From JANLQX01 sp043775075 (GTDB lineage Bacteria; Actinomycetota; Acidimicrobiia; Acidimicrobiales; JANYDT01), in the NCBI GenBank assembly GCA_043775075.1, contig JAYVSS010000400.1, positions 1-20,510 on the forward strand: a stretch of DNA of 20,510 nucleotides, written 5' to 3'. Positions 6,817 to 15,377 of the stretch are shown here, one piece after another; positions within the stretch are counted from its first letter, which is position 1, and each line of letters begins with the position of its first letter. The position numbers and the translations under genes were made by a program. The notes beneath the pieces are model-generated. The model was given only the letters and a program-made list of their open reading frames with translations, had not been told where the DNA came from and made no database searches.

Positions 6817-7512
6817 TTACACCGCTCCGGACGATGGTTCGTAGCGGTGACCCATCCCCGTCTCAGTAATGAAATGAAGAGGCCGAGATGGGTCGGCCTC
6901 AAGCTTTGCCCGCACATGAGCCATATGCACACGGATTAAATTGGCATCCGGTTCATATGCTGGTCCCCATACCGCGCTCACCAGCTGGCGATGGGTAACA
7001 AGGCGATTCGGTCGGCGCACGAGGTGATCGACGATCGACCATTCAATCCGCGTCAGGTGCACCGCCGCCCCGGCAGAAGTGGAAGCCGTGCGGGCCGCGA
7101 GGTCAAGGGTGAACGCATCGGTGACGATCACTGGCGATACGGTCTCAACGTCGCCGGCTCGACGCAATGCCGCACGGATACGAGCGAGGAGTTCGTTAAT
7201 TCCAAACGGCTTGGTCACGTAGTCATCGGCGCCGAGGTCGAGCGCCGCAACCTTCATGCGTTCATCTTCACGCACCGTCACCACGATCACCGGAATCTGC
7301 GTCCATCCGCGCAGTCCGCTGAGCACATCAAGCCCGTCGATGTCTGGAAGACCTAGATCTAGGAGCACGAGGTCGGGGGAGCGATCAGCGACCATGCGGA
7401 GGGCCGAGCGCCCGTCCTCAGCTTCGAGCGTGGCGAAGTCTCGCGCCTCCAAATTGATCCGCAGGGCCTTGCGGATTTGCGGCTCGTCGTCCACGATGAG
7501 GATCGTCGTCAC
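6817..7512 (-). CDS. kdpE: KdpE response regulator, OmpR family
   Basis: This 231-residue DNA-binding regulator is phosphorylated by KdpD and turns on the kdp operon under potassium limitation. The receiver domain (1-120) has acidic residues D8/D9, phosphoacceptor D52 in LVLLDLGLPD, T79 and K101 in TKPFG. The C-terminal winged-helix domain (about 130-228) has LTRIEWSIVDHLVRRPNRLVTHRQL and ends with the usual GMGHRY near the wing. Start is ATG at 7512, overlapping the kdpD stop by 4 nt, so the two are translationally coupled. Length and motifs are normal. The best candidate target site in the window is the CCTTAA repeat cluster upstream of the operon. Confidence 0.95.
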   Translation of the reverse strand: MTTILIVDDEPQIRKALRINLEARDFATLEAEDGRSALRMVADRSPDLVLLDLGLPDIDGLDVLSGLRGWTQIPVIVVTVREDERMKVAALDLGADDYVTKPFGINELLARIRAALRRAGDVETVSPVIVTDAFTLDLAARTASTSAGAAVHLTRIEWSIVDHLVRRPNRLVTHRQLVSAVWGPAYEPDANLIRVHMAHVRAKLEADPSRPLHFITETGMGHRYEPSSGAV

Positions 7513-10094
7513 AACAGGCTTCCCGCGGTGGAGAGTGGCGTCGCGGCGGCATGCTGGGAGCCACCAACCGCGGGAATACCGACCGTGACGGTGAGGCCAC
7601 CGCCCGGGGTGTCGTCGAGAGAGAAGGTGCCGCCCATGGCGGTGACGAAACCGGTGGCGATCGAGAGGCCAAGCCCCACACCTTCGGATGTGTGGCGATC
7701 ACCCAGCCGCTGAAACGGAGCAAGCACGCGCTGGCGGTCAGCTGGCGCGATACCTGGACCGCGATCGACAACTCGTATGTACACGAAGTTCTTCATTGAT
7801 GCCCCGTCCACCACCACCGCCTCTCCCTTGGGTTGATACCGAAGGGCGTTGGACACAACGTTCGCCAAACTGCGTTCAAGGAGCGCAGGATCGGCCATCA
7901 CCATCGGCAGAGGTCCCGACAGCCGGACATCAACCGATCCGCCCAGGCCGTTGAGAGCACTGGAGACGACCTCGGCGATATGGGTTGGCCGACAATGCAT
8001 GGCCGTCGTCCCCGCTTGCAAGCGGCCCGCGTCGAGCAAATTTCCGACCAGCCGATTGAGTCGGTCGGTTTCCTCGTCTATGGCCGCCAGACCCTCTGCC
8101 ACTTGCTCAGGAGACCAGGTCACATCATCGGCCCGAAGCCCGGTGACGTAGGTCTTGATCGCCGCCAATGGACTCCGTAAGTCATGGGAAACCGCTTGCA
8201 GCAGAGCTGTTCGCGTGGCATCGACTTCGGTCATGACTGCTGAATGTTCGGCATCGCGCCCGAGCCGAGCGCTCTCCAATCCGACAGCAAACTGGGTGGT
8301 GAAAACGGCCATCACCCGACGGTCATCGTCGGTAAGCGTACGGCCGGTCAACACGAGCACGTGATCGGGGGTGGACTCGCTCGATAGCAATGCAAACGAG
8401 ATCCCATCGGCAGGCTTCACCGGCACCGGGTGCCCAGACACTGCGACGACCTGCCAATCGCCATCGCCGGGACCACCCGACAAAACAGCGACGCTGGCAA
8501 ACCCGAACGTCGTCTGAACATACTCGACCAACTCGGGAATGGGATTGGGATCACTCGCAAGCGTCGCGCTCGTTCGAGCGAACGCCTCGGCTTCCATCCT
8601 GGCTCGAAGCGCTTCGTCTGCGCGTTGGGCGGCGTGCTCCACCAGCGTGCCAACAGTTCCCGCCACGAGAAGAAACATGACAATGGCGACAACATCCTCC
8701 ACATGGTTCACCGAGAATGTGTGGAGCGGGGCCACGAAGAACCAGTTCTCGATCAATGCCGCCGCCACCGCCGTGAAAAGGCTCACGCGCCGCCCGCCAA
8801 CAGCAGCAACGGCGAGCACGAGCGTGAGAAAGGCCAGCAGCACGGTCGGCAGGCCGACGCTGGACCTAACCGAAGTGAGAACCAGCGTGAGGATGGGCAG
8901 GCCGACCGCCGAGAGAGCCCATGCCGTTCGCCGACGTCGTTGGTTCACCGATCGTACGCTCCTCTCACGCAACAGGTGCAGGCCATGTGACGGCGCAGAA
9001 CGTTCGCCGGGATCGTCGCCCGGCGTCATGCCGATGACGTGAACGTCGATCGTGCCGGCGCGAGCGATGACGCGCTGGACAAACGAATTGCGCTGGCGTG
9101 CACGAAGACGTTGCTGGGCGCTCGCACCGACCACAAGCTGCGTGGCCCGAACCGATTCGGCAAACTCAACGAGCGCGGTGGAGGGTTCGTCGGACACAAT
9201 CTCTTGATATTTTCCCCCGAGTTCTTCAAGCAGACGCCGCCGAGGCTCAAGCGCTTCCGTGGTGCCACGAGTGGAGAGCCCATCCGACCGGCTGATATGC
9301 ACACCTAATAAATCACCGCGTGTTCGGGTGGCGATCCGTGCGCCCCGTCGAATAAGCCCATCAGACGATTGGGCGCCGGAGATAGCAACGACTATTCGCT
9401 CTCGGGTTTCCCATGCGTCGGCAATGCTGTGCGCTTCGAGGTAGCTCTGGAGCGATTCCTCCACTCGGTCAGCCACCCACATAAGCGCCAACTCCCGGAG
9501 GGCACCGAGATTGCCGGGGCGGAAGTAGTTGCCAAGCGCGGTGTCGATGCGTTCGGCCGGATAGACGTTGCCGTGGGCCATCCGCCGCCGCAGCGCTTCA
9601 GGCGACATGTCCACGAGCTCGATCTGGTCGGCACCGCGGACAATAGAATCCGGAACGGTCTCTCGCTGGACCACACCGGTGATGCGTTCGACCACATCGT
9701 TCAATGACTCCAGGTGCTGCACGTTGACGGTGGAGATAACTTCGATGCCCGCATCAAGCAGTTCGATGACGTCCTGCCAGCGCTTCTCGTTCCGGCTGCC
9801 GGGAACGTTGGTATGAGCAAGTTCGTCGACGAGACACAGTTCAGGTCTGCGGGCGAGAATGGCGTCGATATCCATTTCTTCGAGCGTGGCGCCGCGGTAC
9901 GCCACGCCCCGCTTTGCCACCATTTCGAGATTGCGTATTTGTTCGGCGGTGTTCGCCCGTCCGTGCGTTTCGACGATGCCAATGACCACGTCGGCCCCAC
10001 GTTCGCATCGCCGCCACCCTTCGTTCAGCATCGCGTGGGTCTTCCCCACGCCCGGTGCCGCCCCGAGGTAGATCCGAAACGTTGCCCTCGTCAC
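7509..10094 (-). CDS. kdpD: KdpD sensor histidine kinase
   Basis: This 861-residue membrane kinase senses potassium/turgor state and phosphorylates KdpE. The N-terminal KdpD domain (1-210) has Walker A GAAPGVGKT at 11-19 and Walker B-like LCLVDELAHTN near 84-94. A universal-stress-protein domain covers about 230-360. The DUF4118 four-helix membrane region is at about 390-485, and a GAF-like segment at about 495-615. The HisKA box VSHDLRSP has phosphoacceptor His637, and the HATPase domain (about 735-850) has N box SLANVVSNALRYQ, DRGPGIAP and GVGLGLS. All domains are complete. Start is GTG at 10094 with GGGAGG 8 nt upstream. It lies 40 bp after kdpC and overlaps kdpE by 4 nt. Confidence 0.96.
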   Translation of the reverse strand: MTRATFRIYLGAAPGVGKTHAMLNEGWRRCERGADVVIGIVETHGRANTAEQIRNLEMVAKRGVAYRGATLEEMDIDAILARRPELCLVDELAHTNVPGSRNEKRWQDVIELLDAGIEVISTVNVQHLESLNDVVERITGVVQRETVPDSIVRGADQIELVDMSPEALRRRMAHGNVYPAERIDTALGNYFRPGNLGALRELALMWVADRVEESLQSYLEAHSIADAWETRERIVVAISGAQSSDGLIRRGARIATRTRGDLLGVHISRSDGLSTRGTTEALEPRRRLLEELGGKYQEIVSDEPSTALVEFAESVRATQLVVGASAQQRLRARQRNSFVQRVIARAGTIDVHVIGMTPGDDPGERSAPSHGLHLLRERSVRSVNQRRRRTAWALSAVGLPILTLVLTSVRSSVGLPTVLLAFLTLVLAVAAVGGRRVSLFTAVAAALIENWFFVAPLHTFSVNHVEDVVAIVMFLLVAGTVGTLVEHAAQRADEALRARMEAEAFARTSATLASDPNPIPELVEYVQTTFGFASVAVLSGGPGDGDWQVVAVSGHPVPVKPADGISFALLSSESTPDHVLVLTGRTLTDDDRRVMAVFTTQFAVGLESARLGRDAEHSAVMTEVDATRTALLQAVSHDLRSPLAAIKTYVTGLRADDVTWSPEQVAEGLAAIDEETDRLNRLVGNLLDAGRLQAGTTAMHCRPTHIAEVVSSALNGLGGSVDVRLSGPLPMVMADPALLERSLANVVSNALRYQPKGEAVVVDGASMKNFVYIRVVDRGPGIAPADRQRVLAPFQRLGDRHTSEGVGLGLSIATGFVTAMGGTFSLDDTPGGGLTVTVGIPAVGGSQHAAATPLSTAGSLL

Positions 10095-10134
10095 GATGTC
10101 ATCCTCCCATCAACCGCGCTCACCAATCACGGCG

Positions 10135-10713
10135 TCATCCTTCATCGAGCGCCAGGTTGGCCAACAAAACATTGACCCCACCATCGCCCAGGAAGCCAAA
10201 CGCTGGGGCCGCGGTCGCGCTATTAATCGCCCTCATGACGACGCTCTCGTCGATCTTGCGGGCGGCGGCGATTCGCCGTACTTGGAGCCGGGCGTTGGCC
10301 ACCGAGATCTGTGGATCGAGTCCCGAGCCCGAAGCCGTCACGGCATCCACCGGAACGCTGGCATCCGCGGCCAAGCCGTTTTCCGATCGATACGTCGCCA
10401 CTCGCTTTGCTATGGCCTTAAGGAATTCCGGACTGAGCGGACCGAGGTTCGACCCCGAACTGGCCATGGCGTCGTATCCCGAGCCAGCGGCCGACGGACG
10501 CGGATGAAACCACTGCGACCCAACGAAAGATTGGCCGAGGAGCCTTGACCCGACCGGCTTTCCGTTGTGTTTCGCCAGGGATCCGTTCGCTTTGTCGTGA
10601 AAGGCAACCTGCGTTACCGCCGTCACCGCCATCGGATAGACGAAACCACACAGCACGGTCATGGCCGCAAGCACAACGAACGCTGGCCGTAACTGACGAA
10701 GGAATGCGCGCAT
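10135..10713 (-). CDS. kdpC: KdpC, potassium-transporting ATPase subunit C
   Basis: This 192-residue subunit of the KdpFABC pump has one N-terminal membrane helix (about residues 9-31, PAFVVLAAMTVLCGFVYPMAV) and a periplasmic domain. Family motifs are GSRLLGQSF, WFHPRPSAAG, ASSGSNLGPLSP and, near the C-terminus, SGLDPQIS. KdpC aids nucleotide binding and assembly of the pump. ATG at 10713 is chosen because it comes 1 nt after the kdpB stop and gives the family start MRAFLRQLRPA; a longer open frame upstream overlaps kdpB and is not used. GGAG in the end of kdpB serves as ribosome-binding site. Length is typical, and the gene is co-transcribed with kdpFAB. Confidence 0.96.
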   Translation of the reverse strand: MRAFLRQLRPAFVVLAAMTVLCGFVYPMAVTAVTQVAFHDKANGSLAKHNGKPVGSRLLGQSFVGSQWFHPRPSAAGSGYDAMASSGSNLGPLSPEFLKAIAKRVATYRSENGLAADASVPVDAVTASGSGLDPQISVANARLQVRRIAAARKIDESVVMRAINSATAAPAFGFLGDGGVNVLLANLALDEG

Positions 10714-10714
10714 A

Positions 10715-12796
10715 TTATTTGACTCCAAGAGAGGTGATGAGCATGTCAATGGCTTTGATGGCGACGAACGGAAGGACGACGCCGCCGAGCCCGTAAACCA
10801 CGAGGTTGCGTCGAAGGATGTTGGCCGCGGCGTCCGCACGGAATTTCACGCCCCGAAGCGCAAGTGGCACCAACGCCACGATGATGAGGGCGTTGAAAAT
10901 GACGGCAGCGACAATCGCCGAGCGTGGACTGCCCAAACGCATGACGTTCAATCGGTCGAGAGCAGGAATTTGGGTAGCAAACATGGCGGGAATAATGGCG
11001 AAATATTTCGCCACATCGTTCGAGATAGAAAAGGTGGTGAGAGCCCCACGAGTCATGAGGAGCTGCTTACCGACCTCCACGATCTCGATGAGCTTTGTGG
11101 GGTTGGAATCGAGGTCCACCATGTTCCCCGCCTCCTTCGCGGCTTGCGTCCCAGTGTTCATGGCCACGCCAACGTCGGCTTGAGCGAGCGCCGGCGCATC
11201 GTTGGTTCCGTCGCCGGTCATCGCCACGAGGTTTCCGCCCGCCTGCTCCCGTTTGATCAACGCCATTTTGTCTTCGGGGGTGGCTTCCGCCAGAAAGTCG
11301 TCGACACCGGCTTCCTCGGCTATGGCCGCAGCAGTCAATGGATTGTCCCCGGTGATCATCACCGTTCTGATCCCCATCTTGCGCAGTTCGTCGAAGCGCT
11401 CGGTCATCCCGGGCTTCACCGTGTCCTTCAAGCGGATCACACCAAGAACGATCCACGGAGCCGACTCCGTGGCGCGATCGACAACGACGAGTGGTGTGGC
11501 ACCATCTCGCGCCACGCTTTCCACGATCGGACCAAGGTCAAGGGGAACGGTACCCCCCTGTTCCACCACAAACCTCTTCACCGAATCCGCCGCACCCTTA
11601 CGCGTCTGGCGGCCGTTCGGAAGGTCCATTCCTGACATACGGGTTTGCGCAGTAAACGGAACCAGGACAGCGTTTGGTTCGTCGACAACCGTCAACGCGT
11701 ATCGGTTGACTGCGAGCTCAACGATCGATCGGCCCTCCGGTGTTTCGTCGGCCAACGATGATGTGAGCGCCGCCTCCGCCAGCGCCACCTCCGAAACTCC
11801 GGTGGTCGCGATGAACTCTGCCGCCTGGCGTGAGCCGAAGGTGATGGTGCCGGTTTTGTCGAGCAGCAGCGTGGTCACGTCGCCGGCCGCCTCGACCGCT
11901 CGACCGGACATCGCCAACACGTTTCGTTGGACCAAACGATCCATACCGGCAATGCCGATCGATGAGAGGAGGCCGCCGATGGTGGTGGGGATGAGGCAGA
12001 CCAACAACGCGATGAGGACGATGATCGATTGCTCAGCGTTGGCGTAGATGGCAAATGGTTGCAGCGTCACGACCGCTAGCAAGAAGATGATGGTGAGGCC
12101 GGCCAGCAAAATTGAGAGAGCAATTTCGTTCGGCGTCTTCTGTCGAGCCGACCCCTCAACGAGGGCGATCATTCGATCGAGGAACGTCTCTCCCGGATTC
12201 GCGGTGATCCGCACGACGATGCCATCGGACAAGACTCGCGTCCCTCCAGTGACGGCCGACCGATCACCCCCGGACTCGCGAATCACCGGGGCAGATTCTC
12301 CGGTTATAGCCGATTCGTCCACCGTGGCGATGCCTTCGACTACCTCGCCGTCACCCGGAATTATTTCTCCCGGGCCGACTAAGCAGAGGTCACCGATGCG
12401 CAGCGCGGCCGACGATTTCTCAACCACCGTTCCGTCCGTATTGCGGAATCGGGCCGTGGTGTCGGCGCGCGTTTTTCGCAGTGACGCCGCCTGAGCCTTG
12501 CCTCGGCCTTCGGCCATCGCTTCGGCAAAGTTGGCGAACAGCACGGTGAACCACAGCCAACCGGCCACCAGTCCGGCAAACAAATTCTCCTCGTGGGAGG
12601 ACGAACTCAGATCACGAAGGAAAAGGCCCGTGCACAGCACCGAACCAATCTCGACGACGAACATAACGGGACTGCGGACCATCGAACGGGGATCAAGCTT
12701 GCGCAACGCGTCGATCGTGGCGCGTCGAACAATCGGTCCTTCGAAGATGGCGCGGGTTGAATGCCGGCTGGTGATTGTCTGAGTGAGAGTTGTCAT
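10715..12796 (-). CDS. kdpB: KdpB, potassium-transporting P-type ATPase subunit B
   Basis: This 693-residue catalytic subunit hydrolyses ATP to drive K+ uptake through KdpA in the cytoplasmic membrane. Seen in order are N-terminal membrane helices, the actuator-domain motif TGES at 165-168, the helix pair around LVCLIPTTIGGLLSSIG, the phosphorylation motif DKTGT with Asp313, the nucleotide-binding domain (KGAADSVKRFV), the hinge GDGTNDAPAL with Asp529, and the C-terminal helix bundle. Length agrees with the family. ATG at 12796 follows the kdpA stop by 13 nt; upstream in-frame codons overlap kdpA. No strong Shine-Dalgarno is seen, so coupling to kdpA translation is likely. All catalytic residues are present. 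Confidence 0.97.
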   Translation of the reverse strand: MTTLTQTITSRHSTRAIFEGPIVRRATIDALRKLDPRSMVRSPVMFVVEIGSVLCTGLFLRDLSSSSHEENLFAGLVAGWLWFTVLFANFAEAMAEGRGKAQAASLRKTRADTTARFRNTDGTVVEKSSAALRIGDLCLVGPGEIIPGDGEVVEGIATVDESAITGESAPVIRESGGDRSAVTGGTRVLSDGIVVRITANPGETFLDRMIALVEGSARQKTPNEIALSILLAGLTIIFLLAVVTLQPFAIYANAEQSIIVLIALLVCLIPTTIGGLLSSIGIAGMDRLVQRNVLAMSGRAVEAAGDVTTLLLDKTGTITFGSRQAAEFIATTGVSEVALAEAALTSSLADETPEGRSIVELAVNRYALTVVDEPNAVLVPFTAQTRMSGMDLPNGRQTRKGAADSVKRFVVEQGGTVPLDLGPIVESVARDGATPLVVVDRATESAPWIVLGVIRLKDTVKPGMTERFDELRKMGIRTVMITGDNPLTAAAIAEEAGVDDFLAEATPEDKMALIKREQAGGNLVAMTGDGTNDAPALAQADVGVAMNTGTQAAKEAGNMVDLDSNPTKLIEIVEVGKQLLMTRGALTTFSISNDVAKYFAIIPAMFATQIPALDRLNVMRLGSPRSAIVAAVIFNALIIVALVPLALRGVKFRADAAANILRRNLVVYGLGGVVLPFVAIKAIDMLITSLGVK

Positions 12797-12809
12797 GACG
12801 CGGACCGTT

Positions 12810-14549
12810 TCAGAGCGAGAGGTGTTCGAGGATCGGCCCAAGGGCCAGCGCCGGAAAGAAGGTCAGCCCGGCAACGATGACGATCACGCCAACGAGCAAT
12901 CCAGCGAACAGGGGCGTGTGCGTGGGCAACGTGCCCGATGTCTCCGGCACCTTCGGTTTTCCCGCTAGCGATGCGCCGATAGCGAGCGCAGGGATGATGA
13001 GCAGGAAACGGCCGACGACCATGGCCACCCCCATCGTGGTGGTATACCACTGCGTGCCCGTTCCCATGAAGGCAAATGCCGATCCGTTGTTATTGCTCGT
13101 TGAGGCGTAGTTATAGAGAACCTCGGAGAAGCCATGAGTGCCGGCTTGAAACGTATGCGCGCTCTTTATGAGCACTGACGCCGCCGAGAACCCGAGAAGG
13201 ACCAGGGGGACCGAGAGTATGTACAACGTCACGAGTTTCATTTCCGCCGCTTGAATCTTCTTGCCGAGATACTCCGGTGTTCGACCCACCATGAGCCCGG
13301 CGATAAACACCGCGAGGAGGGCGTAGACGAGCAAGCCCATCAGCCCAACGCCCACGCCTCCAGGCGAGATTTCTCCGAGCATCATGTGCACCATCGGCGA
13401 GAGCCCACCGAGTGGCGTGAAGCTGTCGTGCATACAGTTCACGCTCCCGTTCGAGGTTCCTGTGGTTGCCCCCGCCCACATTCCGCAGCTGGCGGAGCCG
13501 AAGCGCACCTCCTTGCCTTCGAGGTTCCCACCGATCTGGGTCGTCGAAAGGGACTGATTCACCCCGAGCCTTGTCAGCGCTGGGTTCCCGTTCTGCTCGG
13601 TCAGCATGGTGAAGAGGGAAAAGGTTACGAGGAGGCCGACCATCACCAGTAGTACTACGCGCGCTTGTCGTTTGTCGCGGACGAGGCGGCCGAAGGCGAC
13701 CACCATCGACAACGGGAGGATGAGAATGGCCCAGATGGAAATCAGGTTGGAGACACCGTTCGGATTCTCAAACGGATGGGCGCTGTTGGTGTTGAAGAAC
13801 CCGCCTCCATTGGACCCGATCTGCTTGATGGCCACCTGCGACGCCACGGGCCCACCGGGAATCTGCTGCACCGCCGGCTTTGCCGCAGCAATCTGCTCAA
13901 CGGTGGTCACCGTGGTGGAGCCACGAAAGTTCTGGATCACCCCGGTTGCGCCCAGCGCTACCGCCAGCACAAACGAAAGCGGAAGGAGAACGCGCACCGT
14001 CGTTCGAACCAGGTCCACCCAGAAGTTCCCGAGCATGCGAGTACCGCTTCGACTGATCCCCCTGATGAGGGCCACGGCGGCGGCCATCCCCGCCGCCGCC
14101 GACACGAAGTTCTGCACGCTGAGACCGACCATTTGGGTGAGGTGGCTCATGGTGGACTCACCGCCGTACCACTGCCAGTTCGTGTTGGTCACGAAACTGA
14201 TCGCCACGTTGAACGAACCCCACGGAGACACGCCAGCACGGCCGGTGGGATTGAACGGCAGCGATCCCTGAAGTCGTTGCAGTCCGTATACAGCAACGAA
14301 CGAAGCCATGCTGAAAGCGATAAGCGCGGTTACATATACGTTCCATCGCTGTTCGCGTGTTTCGTCGATGCCGCACACTCGGTACAGAGGCCGCTCGAAA
14401 CGTCCGAAAATGCGGTCCGCTTTCGACGGGTTCTCACGACGTTGCGCTGATGTCTCGTATACCGACGCAAGGTAGCGGCCCATTGGACCCACGGTGACGC
14501 GCAGAAGGAGCAGCATGAAAACGGACTGAATGAATCCCTGCCAGCTCAT
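12810..14549 (-). CDS. kdpA: KdpA, potassium-transporting ATPase subunit A
   Basis: This 579-residue K+-selective channel-like subunit is related to Trk/Ktr transporters. It has about ten hydrophobic helices and the four filter-loop regions: TNTNW at 121-125, GGGFFNTN at 248-255, TGTSNG at 363-368 and TSNNNG at 484-489. ATG at 14549 shares its A with the kdpF stop (TGATG), so translation is coupled. The N-terminus MSWQGFIQSVFMLLLL is normal for actinobacterial KdpA. It forms the pump with KdpB, KdpC and KdpF, and no filter residue looks lost. Confidence 0.97.
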   Translation of the reverse strand: MSWQGFIQSVFMLLLLRVTVGPMGRYLASVYETSAQRRENPSKADRIFGRFERPLYRVCGIDETREQRWNVYVTALIAFSMASFVAVYGLQRLQGSLPFNPTGRAGVSPWGSFNVAISFVTNTNWQWYGGESTMSHLTQMVGLSVQNFVSAAAGMAAAVALIRGISRSGTRMLGNFWVDLVRTTVRVLLPLSFVLAVALGATGVIQNFRGSTTVTTVEQIAAAKPAVQQIPGGPVASQVAIKQIGSNGGGFFNTNSAHPFENPNGVSNLISIWAILILPLSMVVAFGRLVRDKRQARVVLLVMVGLLVTFSLFTMLTEQNGNPALTRLGVNQSLSTTQIGGNLEGKEVRFGSASCGMWAGATTGTSNGSVNCMHDSFTPLGGLSPMVHMMLGEISPGGVGVGLMGLLVYALLAVFIAGLMVGRTPEYLGKKIQAAEMKLVTLYILSVPLVLLGFSAASVLIKSAHTFQAGTHGFSEVLYNYASTSNNNGSAFAFMGTGTQWYTTTMGVAMVVGRFLLIIPALAIGASLAGKPKVPETSGTLPTHTPLFAGLLVGVIVIVAGLTFFPALALGPILEHLSL

Positions 14550-14671
14550 CAGAACTTCTCCGGGAACAGCAGGACGATGACGAGATAGATCACAACGGCC
14601 ACGGCGATGGCTAAACCAATCCAGTTATCGGTGGCAGAGGCGAGGACCACGGCGACTGATTCCGAGTTCAT
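14549..14671 (-). CDS. kdpF: KdpF, small stabilising subunit of the Kdp pump
   Basis: The 40-codon frame starts at ATG 14671 and its TGA overlaps the kdpA start codon. The product has a short polar N-terminus, one hydrophobic helix (about residues 16-35, WIGLAIAVAVVIYLVIVLLF) and ends PEKF. The Tyr-Leu-x-x-x-Leu helix and PExF end are typical of KdpF, a single-span lipid-like stabiliser of KdpFABC. Its own start codon overlaps the stop of the small gene ahead of it (ATGA). Confidence 0.9.
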   Translation of the reverse strand: MNSESVAVVLASATDNWIGLAIAVAVVIYLVIVLLFPEKF

Positions 14672-14796
14672 ACCGTCGCCTCAGCCGCGGCTTCGAGATC
14701 GGCGTCTGGACCGATGATGGCATCGCACCATCTGACATAGAGAAGGCAGACTGCGAACAGCAGTGCGGCAAGGGCAAGGATCAGAACATCAGCCAT
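14668..14796 (-). CDS. 42-residue single-span microprotein ahead of kdpF
   Basis: ATG at 14796 opens a 42-codon frame ending in a TGA that overlaps the kdpF ATG. The product begins MADVLILALAALLFAVCLLY, one clear membrane helix, then VRWCDAIIGPD and an acidic, Ala-rich tail. Tight coupling to kdpF argues that it is translated and part of the Kdp unit. I believe comparable small frames precede kdpF in other actinobacteria but cannot check this here. It does not carry the PExF end of KdpF. A role in Kdp assembly or regulation is inference from position only. No clear Shine-Dalgarno precedes it, so it may be leaderless. Confidence 0.7.
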   Translation of the reverse strand: MADVLILALAALLFAVCLLYVRWCDAIIGPDADLEAAAEATV

Positions 14797-14833
14797 AGCG
14801 CATGGTTTACGGAGTTCAGCAGCCAGGAACTAG

Positions 14834-14852
14834 GGCCTTAAGGCCTCCTTAA
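14834..14852. promoter_or_regulatory. candidate KdpE operator: CCTTAA repeat cluster
   Basis: GGCCTTAAGGCC (14834-14845) is a perfect 12-bp palindrome and overlaps a second dyad TTAAGG-CCT-CCTTAA (14838-14852). CCTTAA occurs twice in direct orientation 11 bp apart, one helical turn, as in sites of OmpR-family regulators. The cluster lies 38-56 bp upstream of the first gene of the kdp operon and touches the start of the divergent DUF4118 frame. Assignment to KdpE is inference. Confidence 0.4.
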
Positions 14853-15322
14853 TGGCTTGTGGCCACGACTTCACCCTTCCTTCACGGTCTCGCCTCAAGG
14901 ACCCGGCACTTGTCGCCACACTGAGCTTCGACTTCTTTTTTACCCGTCCGTATGGCTCGTCGGCGATGACGAGTCGTGAAGACACCCAGACCGCAATTGC
15001 ACTGCTCCTCGTGGGCGGTGTCGCTGGTCTTTTGGCCGCACGAGCACAGCGAGCAACGGCTGATGCCAGGTCCGGAAATTCGTCCGTCCGACGGATACAC
15101 CGGGTCAAGCAAATGATCGCCCAGGGCGACGACGCGACCATGGTCAATGACGCTGTTCGCCGTGAGATCGCCGTCGTCTCCGGCGGGGTGGCCTTCGGTC
15201 GTCTGGTGGTCGAGTCCGACCCGACGATTGCCGTATCGCTCGATGAGAGAATCGCCGCAGTTATTTTGGCGAACGCACTCGGCCATGCGCTCGAGATGGA
15301 TCCGATTCACTCGAACAGCTGA
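14852..15322 (+). pseudogene. shortened DUF4118 (KdpD-related) membrane protein, probable relic
   Basis: The 156-residue frame begins with 17 residues that match nothing expected, then joins the second half of a DUF4118 domain: ALVATLSFDFFFTRPYGSSA, a second helix (about residues 47-63, TAIALLLVGGVAGLLAA) and ARAQRATADARSG. Next comes a coiled-coil-like stretch with RRIHRVKQMIAQGDDATMVNDAVRREI. In related actinobacterial proteins, as I remember them, two further helices precede this and about 50 residues lie between the stretch and the end. Here the sequence passes straight to GRLVVESDPTIAVSLDERIAAVILANAL. An in-frame TAG lies seven codons upstream of the ATG, so the missing 5' part is not nearby. 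This looks like a gene eroded at the 5' end and internally, with the frame kept; a small functional protein is the alternative. It is divergent from kdp. Confidence 0.55.
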
Positions 15323-15377
15323 CAGTCAGCGGAGACGTCGGTCGTCGCTGCCTCGGACCACGCGTACGATCGAGACC

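Noticed and set aside
10714..10839. 42-codon N-terminal extension of kdpC
   Set aside because: It overlaps the 3' end of kdpB, and the family start MRAFLRQLRP begins 1 nt after the kdpB stop.
14882..15310. 142-codon minus-strand frame opposite the DUF4118 remnant
   Set aside because: The plus-strand frame shows recognisable DUF4118 sequence, while the opposite frame is Cys/His/Arg-rich with no domain.
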